NCBI GenBank assembly: GCA_030141605.1
Contig: JAQGDQ010001502.1
Span: 1 to 37,754, forward strand
DNA: 37,754 bases
Reading direction: 5' to 3'
Source: Tubiluchus corallicola
Taxonomy: Eukaryota; Priapulida; Priapulimorpha; Priapulimorphida; Tubiluchidae
Each line of letters begins with the position of its first letter. Position 1 is the first letter of the stretch. The notes beneath the pieces are model-generated. The model was not told the origin of the DNA. It made no database searches and saw only the letters and a list, made by a program, of their open reading frames with translations. The position numbers were made by a program, and so were the translations under genes. Below are positions 1-14,000 of the stretch, one piece after another.

Positions 1-2131
1 CAGTCTCTAGAGTCTCTAGCTCATTCTCAGAGAGCCTATCCTACAAGCCGCAGACTACAATGTCAAAGTCTATAGAGTCTCTAGTTCATTCTCAGAGAGC
101 CTATCCTACAAGCCGCAGACCACAATGTCAAAGTCTCTAGAGTCTCTAGCTCATTCTCAGAGAGCCTATCCTACAAGCCGCAGACCACAATGTCAAAGTC
201 TCTAGAGTCTCTAGTTCATTCTCAGAGAGCCTATCCTACAAGCCGCAGACCACAATGTCAAAGTCTCTAGAGTCTCTAGCTCATTCTCAGAGAGCAGCCG
301 ATCCTACAAGCCGCAGACCACAATGTCAAGGTCTCTAGAGTCTCTAGCTCATTCTCAGAGAGCCGATCCTACAAGCCGCAGACCACAATGTCAAAGTCTC
401 TAGAGTCTCTAGTTCATTCTCAGAGAGCCTATCCTACAAGCCGCAGACCACAATGTCAAAGTCTATAAAGTCTCTAGTTCATTCTCAGAGAGCCTATCCT
501 ACAAGCCGCAGACCACAATGTCAAAGTCTCTAGAGTCTCTAGTTCATTCTCAGAGAGCCTATCCTACAAGCCGCAGACTACAATGTCAAAGTCTATAAAG
601 TCTCTAGCTCATTCTCAGAGAGCCTATCCTACAAGCCGCAGACTACAATGTCAAAGTCTATAAAGTCTCTAGTTCATTCTCAGAGAGCCTATCCTACAAG
701 CCGCAGACCACAATGTCAAAGTCTCTAGAGTCTCTAGCTCATTCTCAGAGAGCCTATCCTACAAGCCGCAGACCACAATGTCAAAGTCTCTAGAGTCTCT
801 AGCTCATTCTCAGAGAGCCTATCCTACAAGCCGCAGACCACAATGTCAAAGTCTCTAGAGTCTCTAGCTCATTCTCAGAGAGCCTATCCTACAAGCCGCA
901 GACCACAATGTCAAAGTCTCTAGAGTCTCTAGCTCATTCTCAGAGAGCCTATCCTACAAGCCGCAGACCACAATGTCAAAGTCTCTAGAGTCTCTAGCTC
1001 ATTCTCAGAGAGCCTATCCTACAAGCCGCAGACCACAATGTCAAAGTCTCTAGAGTCTCTAGCTCATTCTCAGAGAGCCTATCCTACAAGCCGCAGACTA
1101 CAATGTCAAAGTCTCTAGAGTCTCTAGCTCATTCTCAGAGAGCCTATCCTACAAGCCGCAGACTACAATGTCAAAGTCTATAAAGTCTCTAGTTCATTCT
1201 CAGAGAGCCTATCCTACAAGCCGCAGACCACAATGTCAAAGTCTCTAGAGTCTCTAGCTCATTCTCAGAGAGCCTATCCTACAAGCCGCAGACCACAATG
1301 TCAAAGTCTATAAAGTCTCTAGTTCATTCTCAGAGAGCCTATCCTACAAGCCGCAGACTACAATGTCAAAGTCTATAAAGTTTCTAGTTCATTCTCAGAG
1401 AGCCTATCCTACAAGCCGCAGACTACAATGTCAAAGTCTATAAAGTCTCTAGTTCATTCTCAGAGAGCCTATCCTACAAGCCGCAGACCACAATGTCAAA
1501 GTCTATAAAGTCTCTAGTTCATTCTCAGAGAGCCTATCCTACAAGCCGCAGACTACAATGTCAAAGTCTCTAGAGTCTCTAGCTCATTCTCAGAGAGCCT
1601 ATCCTACAAGCCGCAGACTACAATGTCAAAGTCTATAAAGTCTCTAGTTCATTCTCAGAGAGCCTATCCTACAAGCCGCAGACCACAATGTCAAAGTCTC
1701 TAGAGTCTCTAGCTCATTCTCAGAGAGCCTATCCTACAAGCCGCAGACTACAATGTCAAAGTCTATAAAGTCTCTAGTTCATTCTCAGAGAGCCTATCCT
1801 ACAAGCCGCATACCACAATGTCAAAGTCTCTAGAGTCTCTAGCTCATTCTCAGAGAGCCTATCCTACAAGCCGCAGACCACAATGTCAAAGTCTATAAAG
1901 TCTCTAGTTCATTCTCAGAGAGCCTATCCTACAAGCCGCAGACTACAATGTCAAAGTCTATAAAGTCTCTAGTTCATTCTCAGAGAGCCTATCCTACAAG
2001 CCGCAGACTACAATGTCAAAGTCTATAAAGTCTCTAGTTCATTCTCAGAGAGCCTATCCTACAAGCCGCAGACTACAATGTCAAAGTCTATAAAGTCTCT
2101 AGTTCATTCTCAGAGAGCCTATCCTACAAGA
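1..2131. repeat. 65-bp minisatellite, about 33 copies
   Basis: Tandem 65-bp unit containing TCATTCTCAGAGAGCC and ACAAGCCGCAGAC. It enters from the left edge and ends at 2131. Two unit types alternate irregularly: one with CTCTAGAG and AGCTC, one with CTATAAAG and AGTTC. Length changes occur near 290-365 (extra AGCCG, shortened GAGCCG). It lies in or beyond the 3' part of the RSKR-like gene. Confidence 0.97.
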
Positions 2132-2387
2132 CTACTATCTGCCTTACTTCACTGTATTGGGAAAACCTGTTTAACATCTAAGTAACTCTACCGACAGGAC
2201 AAAGTTTGAATTGAAATAAAACTTTATGCACTCAGAACTTACATTGTAAATTTGCCTAGCAAATGACTCAAAATTAAATAACTCATTATACAAAACTGCA
2301 AGTGGTTGAAAAAACCACATCATCACAAAAAGTTACTAAAGAAAATAGAAAAAACGGAAAACCTCACTTTGAGGTTCTTTATTAAAG
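2132..2387. other. Unassigned intronic or 3' sequence
   Basis: AT-rich single-copy-looking sequence between the minisatellite and a retroelement copy. I see no exon here for the missing kinase C-terminus. Confidence 0.4.
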
Positions 2388-2985
2388 GCACTTTATTAAA
2401 TTCACAGCCCCCAATAACTGGAATAAAATAAGTGCCCAAGTAAAAATACACAAAACTATTTATAGTTTCAAAAAAGTACTTGAAAAGGACCATTTTTGAT
2501 TCATACTTATAATACAATTTTAGTGGTTCCATTTCTCATGCAGTCGCAATATGTGGCCTCCAATCAATTATAATGCTATTTTAATATAGCTGTATGTAAA
2601 TTAAACATACACTGTGGTCGTTTCTTCTCCTCTTTTCCTTCTTTCTATCCCTAATCTTACTATTTTTTTCCATTCCATCATTTCTTCTGACCATAACCAT
2701 TCTTTCGTTCACTCATCCTCCCCTTCCTTCCTTCTTCCTATCCCTAATCTTACTATTTTTTTCCATTCCATCATTTCTACTAACACTAACCATTCTTTCA
2801 TTCACTCATTTGTGCCACCTTAACAAGCCAAGCTTTCAAGGTGTCATACAGCAACTCTTTTATTTGGTTAATTTGACTCCATCAACGTTTTTTTACCTAT
2901 ACTGTTTCTTTTTGTTTCTATAATATTGTATGTTGATGTATTGTATATGTATTTCTGGAGTGAAATAAATTGATTGATTCATTGA
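2388..2985 (+). mobile_element. Retroelement copy A with (TTGA)n tail
   Basis: From CTTTATTAAATTCACAGCC to GTGAAATAAATTGATTGATT it matches the reverse complement of 7918-8685 closely. The AATAAA plus short tandem tail suggests the 3' part of a LINE or a SINE. It contains a pyrimidine-rich internal tandem unit (CATTCTTTC..TTACTATTTTTTCCATTCC) twice, versus three times in copy B. No coding frame is preserved. Confidence 0.75.
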
Positions 2986-3093
2986 GGTGTACGAATGCCC
3001 TTTCTTTGTGTAAATGTCTATTTTACGTAAGGTTTTTAGTGAAATCAAAAAGATGAAATTCTTCTATAACATGTTTATAACGCTGTTACATAC

Positions 3094-3204
3094 CTTGGAG
3101 ACAAGATTTCTGGCTTGCGATGAATACACGTTGCTAAGAGAATAATCAAACTCATCAACAAGTTCTGCCATTTTCGTATGATGCTGAACTCCGTAGATGG
3201 GATA
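3094..3204 (-). CDS. RSKR: RSKR-like exon 12 (after TGE)
   Basis: 37 codons in phase 0, acceptor TACAAG, donor GTATGT. Begins [12 protein letters not shown], the usual continuation of TGE(Y/F)P in AGC kinases, and ends ARNLVSK, where the helix leading to the LLxxNPxxRL motif should follow. I find no such exon between here and the left edge. Confidence 0.85.
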
Positions 3205-6200
3205 CTTGTATTAATATAAAAATTTTAGCATCAGTTGTTAACACAGCAAAAGTAAATGTTAACATGTTGATATACACATGTTCTACTTAAGTAAACAAGA
3301 AAATAAACAAGTAAGTAAACAACTAAGTAAAGAAGTAAGTAAACAACTAAGAAACAAGTAAACAACTAAGTACACAAGAAAATAAACAAGTAAGCAAACA
3401 ACTAAGTAAACAAGTAAGTAAATAACTAAGTAAACAAGTAAGTAAACAAGCAAGTTAACAACTAAGTAAACAAGTAAGTAAACAACTAAGTAAACAAGTA
3501 AGTAAACAAGCAAGTAAACAACTAAGTAACCAAGTAAGTTTATTAAAACCAAACACATTACAGTTAAAAAACTAAATTATTGTACTTACACAAATAGTAT
3601 GAAAATAATTAAAATTAAAAGGCCACAATAATTTGCTAATCAATATTAACTTTCCATGCATCATATACAAAATAGAACAATCAGTAACGGGCATTTTCCC
3701 GGACCTATCTCGCGATTTTTTGGGAATTTTAGTCAAACAGCCTGCAGAAAAAACGTTCTAGCAGCGCCTGGTGGGACTCTCGAAAGGAGATATATATAGC
3801 TGTTTAGAAAGAGCAAGAACAGGGCTACGCACTGGTGTGGGCTATATTTTAGTACATGTCCACCAAAAGGAGTACCGACGAGTTAATTAGATGTTCTATT
3901 TTTGGCAATTTTCGCTTAGAAAACTGCTGACACAAAGCCATTGTTCTGACATCATCCATTATATTAACAAATAAAGTTTGTTAGTAAACAAAGCTAGTAA
4001 ATAAAAGTTTGTTAGTAAACAAAGTTACTGACAAAGAAGGATCCTTCGCTTGTCCTGCAGCTTTGTTTACACAAATACACGAATCAGTAAAGCCAGGGAA
4101 GTGAGATAACGACTCAGTAAAAGCTATTCATTGAAATGTTATGATGCGTTTGAGACAGTTGAATGCAGAGTTAAGCAACATTAGGCCTGTTTTGGGATGG
4201 TTTCAACTGCAATACTGCTCCAAGCATTATCTGATTCATGGCACATTCATCTTGTTCCAGAAATGTAAAAGAATCAGAACATGACACAAAATATCTGCTG
4301 GTTTAACAGTGGCTTATTTCGCGTAGTAATCCAAAGTCTGCATTTTACTGCCTATGATGACTGTAAAAATAGTACAGCCACATGCAGACATCTTTAGTTC
4401 ATTGCTAGACTGCTATGTCATTGTGACTCAAATAGAAGCCATTCGTTTAATAAGCTGATTTCTGCAGAGAAATAAGATTAGTTTTCTACTTGTTACACCA
4501 CAAAAGACAATTGTAGGTAAGCTACACACATTACGACACAAGAATTGTCAAGACAAGCATTGTTTACCTCTCCTGTAAGTAGAGCGTACATAAGAACGCC
4601 GACGGACCACCAATCCGACTTGTGATCGTACTTCAATACAGACAAAACTTCTGGAGCTAAAATACAAAACAACACTACAGTAGTCGATGCGTTTACAACT
4701 ATGTAAGTATAACAATTTGTAATCTAACTTGACCGTAAAAAACAATCATATTTTTCAGGCAAGTCTGGGCTTTGATCTTGAGTCTCAGTCGAGGCTCCTT
4801 CATGCCAGAAGTCAAAACCCCAGATGCATATCAATGTGCTAACTTGTGTCTTACATTATTATGCATGACTTTTTGTTTTACGATCGTTTGAGTGTGAAAT
4901 TAAATTGCATGTTATATTATTTCCCCTAAGATCATTGAGTCACTGACAATTTTGTTAGTTTCTGGTCATTTTATTTTCGTTTTCTAGTTAAAAATTAGAA
5001 AATTTTATGTATAGAAAAACACAGGCAAATGAAGTACATAATTTAGAGATTTTTTTTCTTTTTTAATATTACTATAGTACATATATTTACTGTGTGTGTG
5101 TCTGTGTGTGTGTGTGCGTGCGTGTGTGTGTGCGTGCACGTGCGTGTGTGTGTCAGTCCAGGTGTTACTTCTGCCAATGAGGTTATAAATGTTCGTTTGC
5201 TAACAGGATTATGTAAAAACGACTTAATCATGTTCCGCGGAACTTTGAGGAGGGATGTGAACAGGTAAGAATGCCTTCAATTTTGGTAATGATTGTCATA
5301 ACAACTGCTGACCTTTTAACCCTCATAGGGTCACGATTTTTTACAATTGATTTTGGTAACCGGGGGGGTTAAAAATTACCCCCACCATAATTCGTAAATT
5401 ACTTTTGATAAACCGCCGTGTTTCATTAGTAAACAGCAACAGCATAATTTGTGGTTATGTTGACCACCATAGGATACATTATACCTCTGCTTAAAGACAT
5501 GTGACTTACTAGTAATACGAAATTTAAATTCACTTAGTTACGTTCCCTTTGTATACATTATACCTCTGCTTAAGGACATGTGACTTACTAGTAATACGAA
5601 ATTTAAATTATCTATGCTGGAATAACAGTAGACAACCGACATTGCTAGCGTGCGTGCAAAAATCATTGTTATTTTGAATTTATTGTCTACTACTTTCTTC
5701 TTTTAGGTGGAGTAATTTGAGTAACTGACATTTTGTTTTATCAGATACATTCACCCATATAATGTATAGACAAGCGAAGTAAAATTTCGACAATTTTTAA
5801 AAATTGACATATTGCATTTTCACTTTTATTTCGTGGTGAGACAATGCGCCTAAAATAAATAACTGAAAGTATTTTGTGCACAAAACATATGTAGAAAAAG
5901 TCAGAGAAAAAATGTTTACTGGGATGCGTATGGTAAAAGGGTAAAATGCAAAAAACCGGTCTGGGGGTAATTTTTTTACCCCCCGGTGACCCTATAAGGG
6001 TTAACCTAAGTGTTTGTGTTGTTTAGTAAATTATGCTCTACAGGCCTTGGTGGAGGTTTGCACTCTACTGGGTGCCATGTTACTTACATTTACAATATCT
6101 AATAAAGTACATAAACATTTATTTTTGGTTATGCATATTACAGCCAATAACACTTTAAACATACCCAATCTGAATAATTTATACTGTTGTACGAAGAAAA

Positions 6201-7917
6201 ACTATATAACAAAAATGTTGTTAATCCTTTCATACCCGTTAGAATATTTTCTGCCTTTAAAATTAATAAAATTTTAAAACTGACAGTTATTTGATCTGTT
6301 AATAGTTATTTTGATTTAAGCCAATAACAATAGACTAAAAATGGTGATAAAATGGCAAACTAGAAAATCTACATAGCATAAAAAACTGCGCAAGGTACAG
6401 TACTTTAGAGACGACTTTGTACAGATCAGCATAGCGTGTATACTAAATGTCTTAAATACTTTAAAAAATTATCAGCAGTTGCAAAATGAAGCACATTTTA
6501 TGCTTCCATTGAATCCCAATTATCCCGTGGGATACAGGCTATATTTAGCACGTGGGCACAGGTAGAAAAAATAATTATTATGTGTAAACAAGATGGACAT
6601 ACTAAACAAAAGTACCAAGCCAAAATATTTTTTCTTATTAAAAAATAATTTGGGACTGAAAGGGTTAACACAATCGATAAAATTACCCATATAGATCAAA
6701 GTTCCACAGATGGTACGTGTGGTTTGACCTTTGTTCAACCATTTTGACAAACCAAAATCAATTAGCTTCAAGTTCCACTGACGATCAAGAAGAATGTTTT
6801 CCATCTGCGGAAAAATCGAATTTGATTCACGTTCAAGCTCAAGAAGATTTGCACAAATATTTAATGTCAGTAAAGTAAAGCAGCACAACAAAGTTCATCA
6901 TTGCATAGAAATGTTATTAAAATAAGCAAGTTAAAGGAAAAGCGGATGAGTGTGTAAAATGAGTTCAGAATAAAGAATGCTCTAAAATATTGAAAGCTAT
7001 GATAGCTTATTTTAAATCAAAGCTTAGATTAAATAATTATTACTTTGGATACTCAAGTTTCGTTAAACTTTCAAAGCTACGCACGACTCAGTGAATCTAC
7101 TAAGATTGGCAACGGCGCCTTTTTGTCACATTCGAGTGGCCGATAAATAGAAGGTAGTACCGTGATAAGCATGGTCACGAACTGCTGTGTTAGTTTCATG
7201 ACGTCATATGATGTAGAGCCCATTTTTCGTGACATCACGCGTTTAAGCAGTAATGTAACACTCATGCAAATGTGTTTGACGCGCAAGGGAAGATGCCTGC
7301 CATTGCACAAACTGTGGTCAATTTCTGATGTAAGCAATAGCTGTGTTTGGTTGCTGTTAATTAACTTTCAAAGCTAATTATTCAAATATGAGAAACAATT
7401 GCTAACTTTTATAGGCAACAAAATGTATATTTTGGACAGTTTAAAATGAGATTGAGTCCAAACAATCGTCCAGTCCTCCTCTAAATAGACATGTTAATTT
7501 TTTTGTTTAACAGCCATTTTGAGAGAACAGCAATGGAGACTTTTCACAGTCCTGCCTAATTGTAATAGCATTTAGTGTACAGAAATCTTTTGCTTCAATT
7601 TTAAGATTCTTTATAGTTTAAATTAATACTGATGATGATTTTACATTATTACTAACTTTTATAGGCAATAAAATGTATATTTTGGACAGTAAATTAAAAT
7701 GAGATTGAGTCTAAATAAACGTCCGGTCTTCCTTTAACTAACTCTGCAATTAATCCCTTAAGAAAAAGCAGGCACAAAAAACCAAAAACACAGAGCTTAA
7801 GAAAATCAAATTAAAACAGAACAAGAAAACACAATGCGATGCCAAAGCAGAAATTTGTCAGTTGATCTAATAGCACCTTTTTTAGTGTGACTATGTCTAG
7901 AGTAGCTGTCACTGTTC

Positions 7918-8010
<93 letters not shown>

Positions 8011-11000
8011 TTATTTCACTCCAGCAATACATATACAATACATCAACATACAATATTATTGAAACAAAAAGAAACAGTATAGGTAAAAAAACGTTGATGA
8101 AGTCAAATTAACCAAATAAAAGAGTTGCTGTATGACACCTTGAAAGCTTGGCTTGTTAAAGTGGCACAAATGAGTGAATAAAAGAATGGTTAGGGTTAGT
8201 AGACAAGATGGAATGGAAAAAATAGTAAGATTAGGGATAGGAAGAAGGAAGGAAGGATTGGAGGATGAGTGAATGAAAGAATGGTTAGGGTTAGTAGACA
8301 TGATGGAATGGAAAAAATAGTAAGATTAGGGATAGGAAGAAGGAAGGAAGGGGAGGATGAGTGAATGAAAGAATGGTTAGGGTTAGTAGACATGATGGAA
8401 TGGAAAAAATAGTAAGATTAGGGATAGAAAGAAGGAAAAGAGGAGAAGAAACGACCACAGTGTATGTTTAATTTACATAGAGCTATATTAAAATAGCATT
8501 ATAATTGATTGGAGGCCACATATTGCGATTGCATGAGACATGGAAGCATTAAGATTGTATTATAAGTATGAATCAAAAAAGGTTCTTTTCAAGTACTTTT
8601 TGAAACTATAAATAGTTTTGTGTATTTTTACTTGGGCACTTATTTTATTCCAGTTATTGGGGGCTGTGAATTTAATAAAGGTTCTTACCTTAATATCCCT
8701 GTAAATAACGCCAGCATTATGCAAGTAATCTATAGCCAGAGCCAGCTGAGCTATATAAAGTCTGGTGACCCTTTCACTAAAATATCCCTGCCGTTTCCAT
8801 AGTGCGAACATTTCGCCATGTGACAAATATTCAAAAACTAAAAGACAAATTACAATATAATAAAAATCATGTTATCAGACTTTCTAGTAAACCAAAGCCG
8901 TCCATAAGTCGACATAGTCAAACTACGTTATGATGCTTCAAAGTACAAAGCACCAAAAATGTCAATTTTTTATTTTTTATGACAACAAACGCTAAATATA
9001 TTGGACTTTTATATTCTATAAACAAATTATCAAGAAAATGCTAAAAAAATACTAAAAATCTAATTTTATAACCCCGTGCCCATTTTTCGTGCTTGAAACT
9101 AGTACTGCAATTGCAAAAAACTTGTATTTTCAAACTCCGACTGTAGCTCGTGGCAGCAGCCATTTTGCTTCGGGTTTTTTTCTGTTGCCAAGCCCAGATC
9201 TTTGTCAGGAAGTCATCTATTGGATTTAAACATAACTTCAGTGTGTTCTTGCAAAGTCCGTAGTAACCAACATTTGTGCGGCTTCTAAGTGTTTTGTAGA
9301 GACGCGGCAAAAAACAATGGCTGACTTTAACAGTGATTTTCTCAAGGTTATGTTTTTCACTGCATAGCATGCACCTCAACTTCAATGTGGATTATCTCAT
9401 CTTAGAAATAACACAGAGCAATGAGCTTGGTATCAAAATGATCCGCGTGAAATGGAGATTTATAAGTTATAAGTTTATTTATTTCCACTCTGCATCTAAC
9501 AATTATAATAAAAATACAGATAATTTCACTGAAGTAAATATAAGTATAAATGCAATATTATCCAGAAATTACAAAATGCAGCATATACATGTGCAAATTA
9601 CATTACAGAAAAATTTTGATGCATACAGTTTGAGCCTAAAAGCACAGCTTGACAGGCCAAACTGTACGTGGAAATCTTAAAAAAATTATACATTTAGGTG
9701 TATATGTGAATAACTAGAAAGCTTAACAGACGACTTATGGACGATTTTGCTAGGCAAGCAAACATATTAGTTCAAAAGTGAGAATCTCGCACATATTAAC
9801 TATTAGACAGATGCAATTCTGAATCGAAAAAGCTGCAGAAATAGAAAGAAATTTCATTCTGTTTAACTTGTGAGATCATAATAAACAAATTATAAGTGTG
9901 CATATTAGTCAGTCGTATTAAAACACTTATGACCTTTGCTTCATTTTGATTTCTATTTTCATGGTTATTAAAAAAAGGAGACGTTGTTAAGTCTAAAAAA
10001 CACTAAAAAATTTTTAGACTGTTGCGCCAAATAGGGTTGCCACCACTCCTGACTGTTGCGCCAGACAGGGTTGCCACCACTCCTGACTACTGTGCCTGAC
10101 TATACAAATGCAATAACAAGAAACACTGGGAAAAAATAGATATTAATAATAATGATTATATGATAGCGTGCATATAATAAATGGCAAGAACCAGAAGTAA
10201 AACTTGTTAGGTGCTTGCACCATTATAAACACGTCCAAATAATGAGAAAAAAAGAACAAAAAAAAAACCGAAAGTTTTTAGGCAATTTAAAAAAAGAGTT
10301 GTGCAAAGTAAGGATAGAAGTGATGGATAAAAGAATGTTCAAAAGGGTAGGAAAAGTGGCTTGTGGAGAATCGGCTCATGAGATGACGAAGCACTCTGGA
10401 TTCTACTGAAAAAGAACACAAAGCTGTGTGTCACACAGGAATGGTAAATTAAGTTTAAACGGTTACATGGCTTCACCATTTAACGCCACCTACATTTTCG
10501 TCAACTTTTGCTGCAGCAGCATGCAATGCAAAAATTCTCTCAGTTTAGCTTTAATTTACGCAATTTAAACTGCCTCCAGGAATCTCAAAAACACAAGAAA
10601 TGTATTGAAACTGGGAAGGAACAAAAGTTGATTAACCCTGCTTGCACTGCTGTAAGTTATAGAACTCTTAGGACATTTTTAGAGTTTAAAATCCAGAAAT
10701 TTGCAATACTTTGAGGTTTAAAGTTCTTGACTTTTGTTTCAGGGAAGAGCTTCATGAAACGTCTACAATACAGGAAACGCTTTTGCTTTGTAGGCCCTGA
10801 CCCCATAGCTCACTCTCGACTCCTGATTTCAGTTTGTGGCCATTTGGCAACCCTAGTGACAGATGCATCACTGTGACCAGGTGGCAACCCTAGTGACAGA
10901 TGCATTATTGTGACCAGGTGGCAACCCTAGTGACAGATGCATTATTGTGACCAGGTGGCAACCCTAGTGACAGATGCATTATTGACCAGGTGGCAACCCT

Positions 11001-14000
11001 AGTGACAGATGCATCATTGTGACCAGGTGGCAACCCTAGTGACAGATGCATTATTGTGACCAGGTGGCAACCCTAGTGACAGATGCATTATTGTGACCAG
11101 GTGGCAACCCTAGTGCCATTATTGTTAAAAGTAGCAAGGAATTTTGTCAGAAAGTTACGCAGGATATTAACTGTTAACCGGTTGATTGTTAAACATTTTC
11201 AAATTAAACAGGCAAATCAAACATATTTTTGGAATGGTCTGATAAGGTACTACTAAGCGAACATTTGTTGTCAAAAGACAGTGATACCTCGAGATACGAA
11301 ATTAATTCGTTCCGGAGGGGCTTTCGTATCTTAGAATTTCATATTATGAGACAAGATTTACCCTATAAGTGGCGTACAGTCATACCTCGGTTTTCGACCA
11401 TAATTCGTTCCTAAAAAGTGTTTGAAAACCAATTTGGTTGAGTACCGAATCATTTATTCCCATCATAAGAAATAATGTAAAAGCAAATAATCCGTTCTCA
11501 AGCACCAAATGAACTGTAAAGTATTTCTAAAAGGAAATATAATAATGTAAAAATGTTTATCTAAACAGAAGATATGATATAACTGATGAGAAAACATAAT
11601 AGAATTACTTAGAAAGAACAACATAATTACTCCTGCATGAAAAACCTTACGTGTTGGTAGCAGTGTGATGGTATACGTAAGCAAGAACAGAAACACATGT
11701 ATGACTCGGGCACGTTCGGTTACGCTCGGCTCTACTCGGCTCGCCGCGCATGCGTTCATTAGGTGTTTGGTGGTTGGTCGAATACCGAAATTCTGGTCGA
11801 GAACGGAGACAAGTTAGAATTTTCTGGTTGAAAACCGATTTGTATGAGTACTGAGACGTTCGACAACAGAGGTATGACTGTAATTCGTTCCAGTTTATCC
11901 GCCCCCCCGAAACAGTCGTATAAAGTGTAAATATTGTGCTTGGTTTGACTTTACAATTTCAAGATTTGTTTCCATCAACATCATCTTTTTCTTCTTATCA
12001 CTACCACTGACACTGGATTTTTCGGACCCGTGGTTATTGAATGCAAATGAACACAAATTTACTCAAAATGCACAGCATAAAAACACAAGACAATGGACAA
12101 GAGCAGAACAAAGCGTTCACGTGATGCTACGAAATGCATTCTGGGAGGACCATTGTCCGGCGGCAATTTCAATTTTCGTTTTCTTGAATATTTTTTCATT
12201 AAACGGGACAGAAATTTCTTCGGAACCCCATTCGCATTCTGAATTTTTCGTACAATAAGGTTTTCGTAGGTCGAGGTGCCACTGTCAAAAAAAATCGCAA
12301 CTTACCTATATACAAACTGTTACGGTTTTGCCAATAATGATGTATCTGAACAATAAACGGGTGATGTCCCAACATCCACTGTCAATAAAGTTATAAATTA
12401 ATACAAACTCAGTAGAATAAATAGTTCTACAACCACCAAAACGTTAAACGAAAACGGCAACAGAGTAAAGTGACATGTGAAAAAGCAGTTTTACTCAATT
12501 AGTTAACATTAAGTCATTAATTTTTCAAGTCATTTTAGAACTTAAGCTAGGACTCCGAATGGGCGTAATGCATGATCTGTGATATGCAATGCGTCATTCA
12601 TTTTGACCGTTTCCATGTGTCCGTAAACGCTACGCATATTAACAAAGCTCACGGCGCTCTTTCCACCATTTCTGGTCTCTATAAGCAAGAATTTTTGAAA
12701 ATTTGTGGAAATTTAAGCGTGAAATTACAGCTACAGCATTAAATTATTATTGTACTATTAGACGGAAGGAAAAGCACAGGTTTTGGGTGCATAACATTTT
12801 GCAGGGAAGAAAACATATGGTTTTTATCATCCTTTAGTGAGAAAAATACAGTTTCATGCACAACACATAACTACATGCTTCTTCCACCTCTCAAAAACCC
12901 AAATAGAAAAAATATTATTGTTTATTGGTCCTAAAGTGACCAAAACTCACGTAACTAAAATTTTCAGAAAGTTAAACAGCGAAAACGGTCACCGGAAACT
13001 TGAAAACTAAAATCACCTAGGCAACGGCGGTTTCCCATCTGCGTACTGCTGCGCGATGCATATTCAGACGATAGCGATCACGTTCGAATGAAAACTGATC
13101 ACGCATTACGTACAAATGGAAACACTTTTACATGTTTAAATACAAACTGTTGTATATGCATTACGCATCACGCATTACGTACAAATGGAAACACTTTTAC
13201 ATGTTTAAATACAAACTGTTGTATACGCATTACGGATCACGCATTACGTACAAATGGAAACACTTTTACATGTTTAAATACAAACTGTTGTATACGCATT
13301 ACGCATCACGCATTACGTACAAATGGAAACACTTTTACATGTTTAAATACAAACTGTTGTATACGCATCACGCATTACGTACACATGGAAACACTTCCAC
13401 TTGTTTAAATACAAACTGTTGTATACGCATTACGCATGCATTACGTACAAATGGAAACACTTTTACATGTTAAATACAAACTGTTGTATACGCATTATGC
13501 ATCACGCATTACGTACAAATGGAAACACTTTTACATGTTTAAATACAAACTGTTGTATACGCATTACGCATCACGCATTACGTACAAATGGAAACACTTT
13601 TACATGTTTAAATACAAACTGTTGTATGTTTAAATACAAACTGTTGTATACGCATTACGCATCACGCATTACGTACAAATGGAAACACTTTTACATGTTT
13701 AAATACAAACTGTTGTATACGCATTACGCATCACGCATTACGTACAAATGGAAACACTTTTACATGTTTAAATACAAACTGTTGTATACGCATTACGCAT
13801 CACGTATTACGTACAAATGGAAACACTTTTACATGTTTAAATACAAACTGTTGTATACGCATTACGCATCACGCATTACGTACAAATGGAAACACTTTTA
13901 CATGTTTAAATACAAACTGTTGTATACGCATTACGCATCACGCATTACGTACAAATGGAAACACTTTTACATGTTTAAATACAAACTGTTGTATATGCAT

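Noticed and set aside
3283-3558. 91-codon Leu/Val-rich frame that looks like a membrane protein
   Set aside because: Encoded by the AAGTAAAC repeat; hydrophobicity comes from repeat composition only.
7919-8015. CRISPR-like or telomere-like array
   Set aside because: Simple CAAT microsatellite with no spacers; it is the tail of a retroelement.
9041-9680. Frames of about 115 codons on both strands
   Set aside because: No recognisable motif or splice context; they lie between 13-bp inverted repeats of a candidate MITE.
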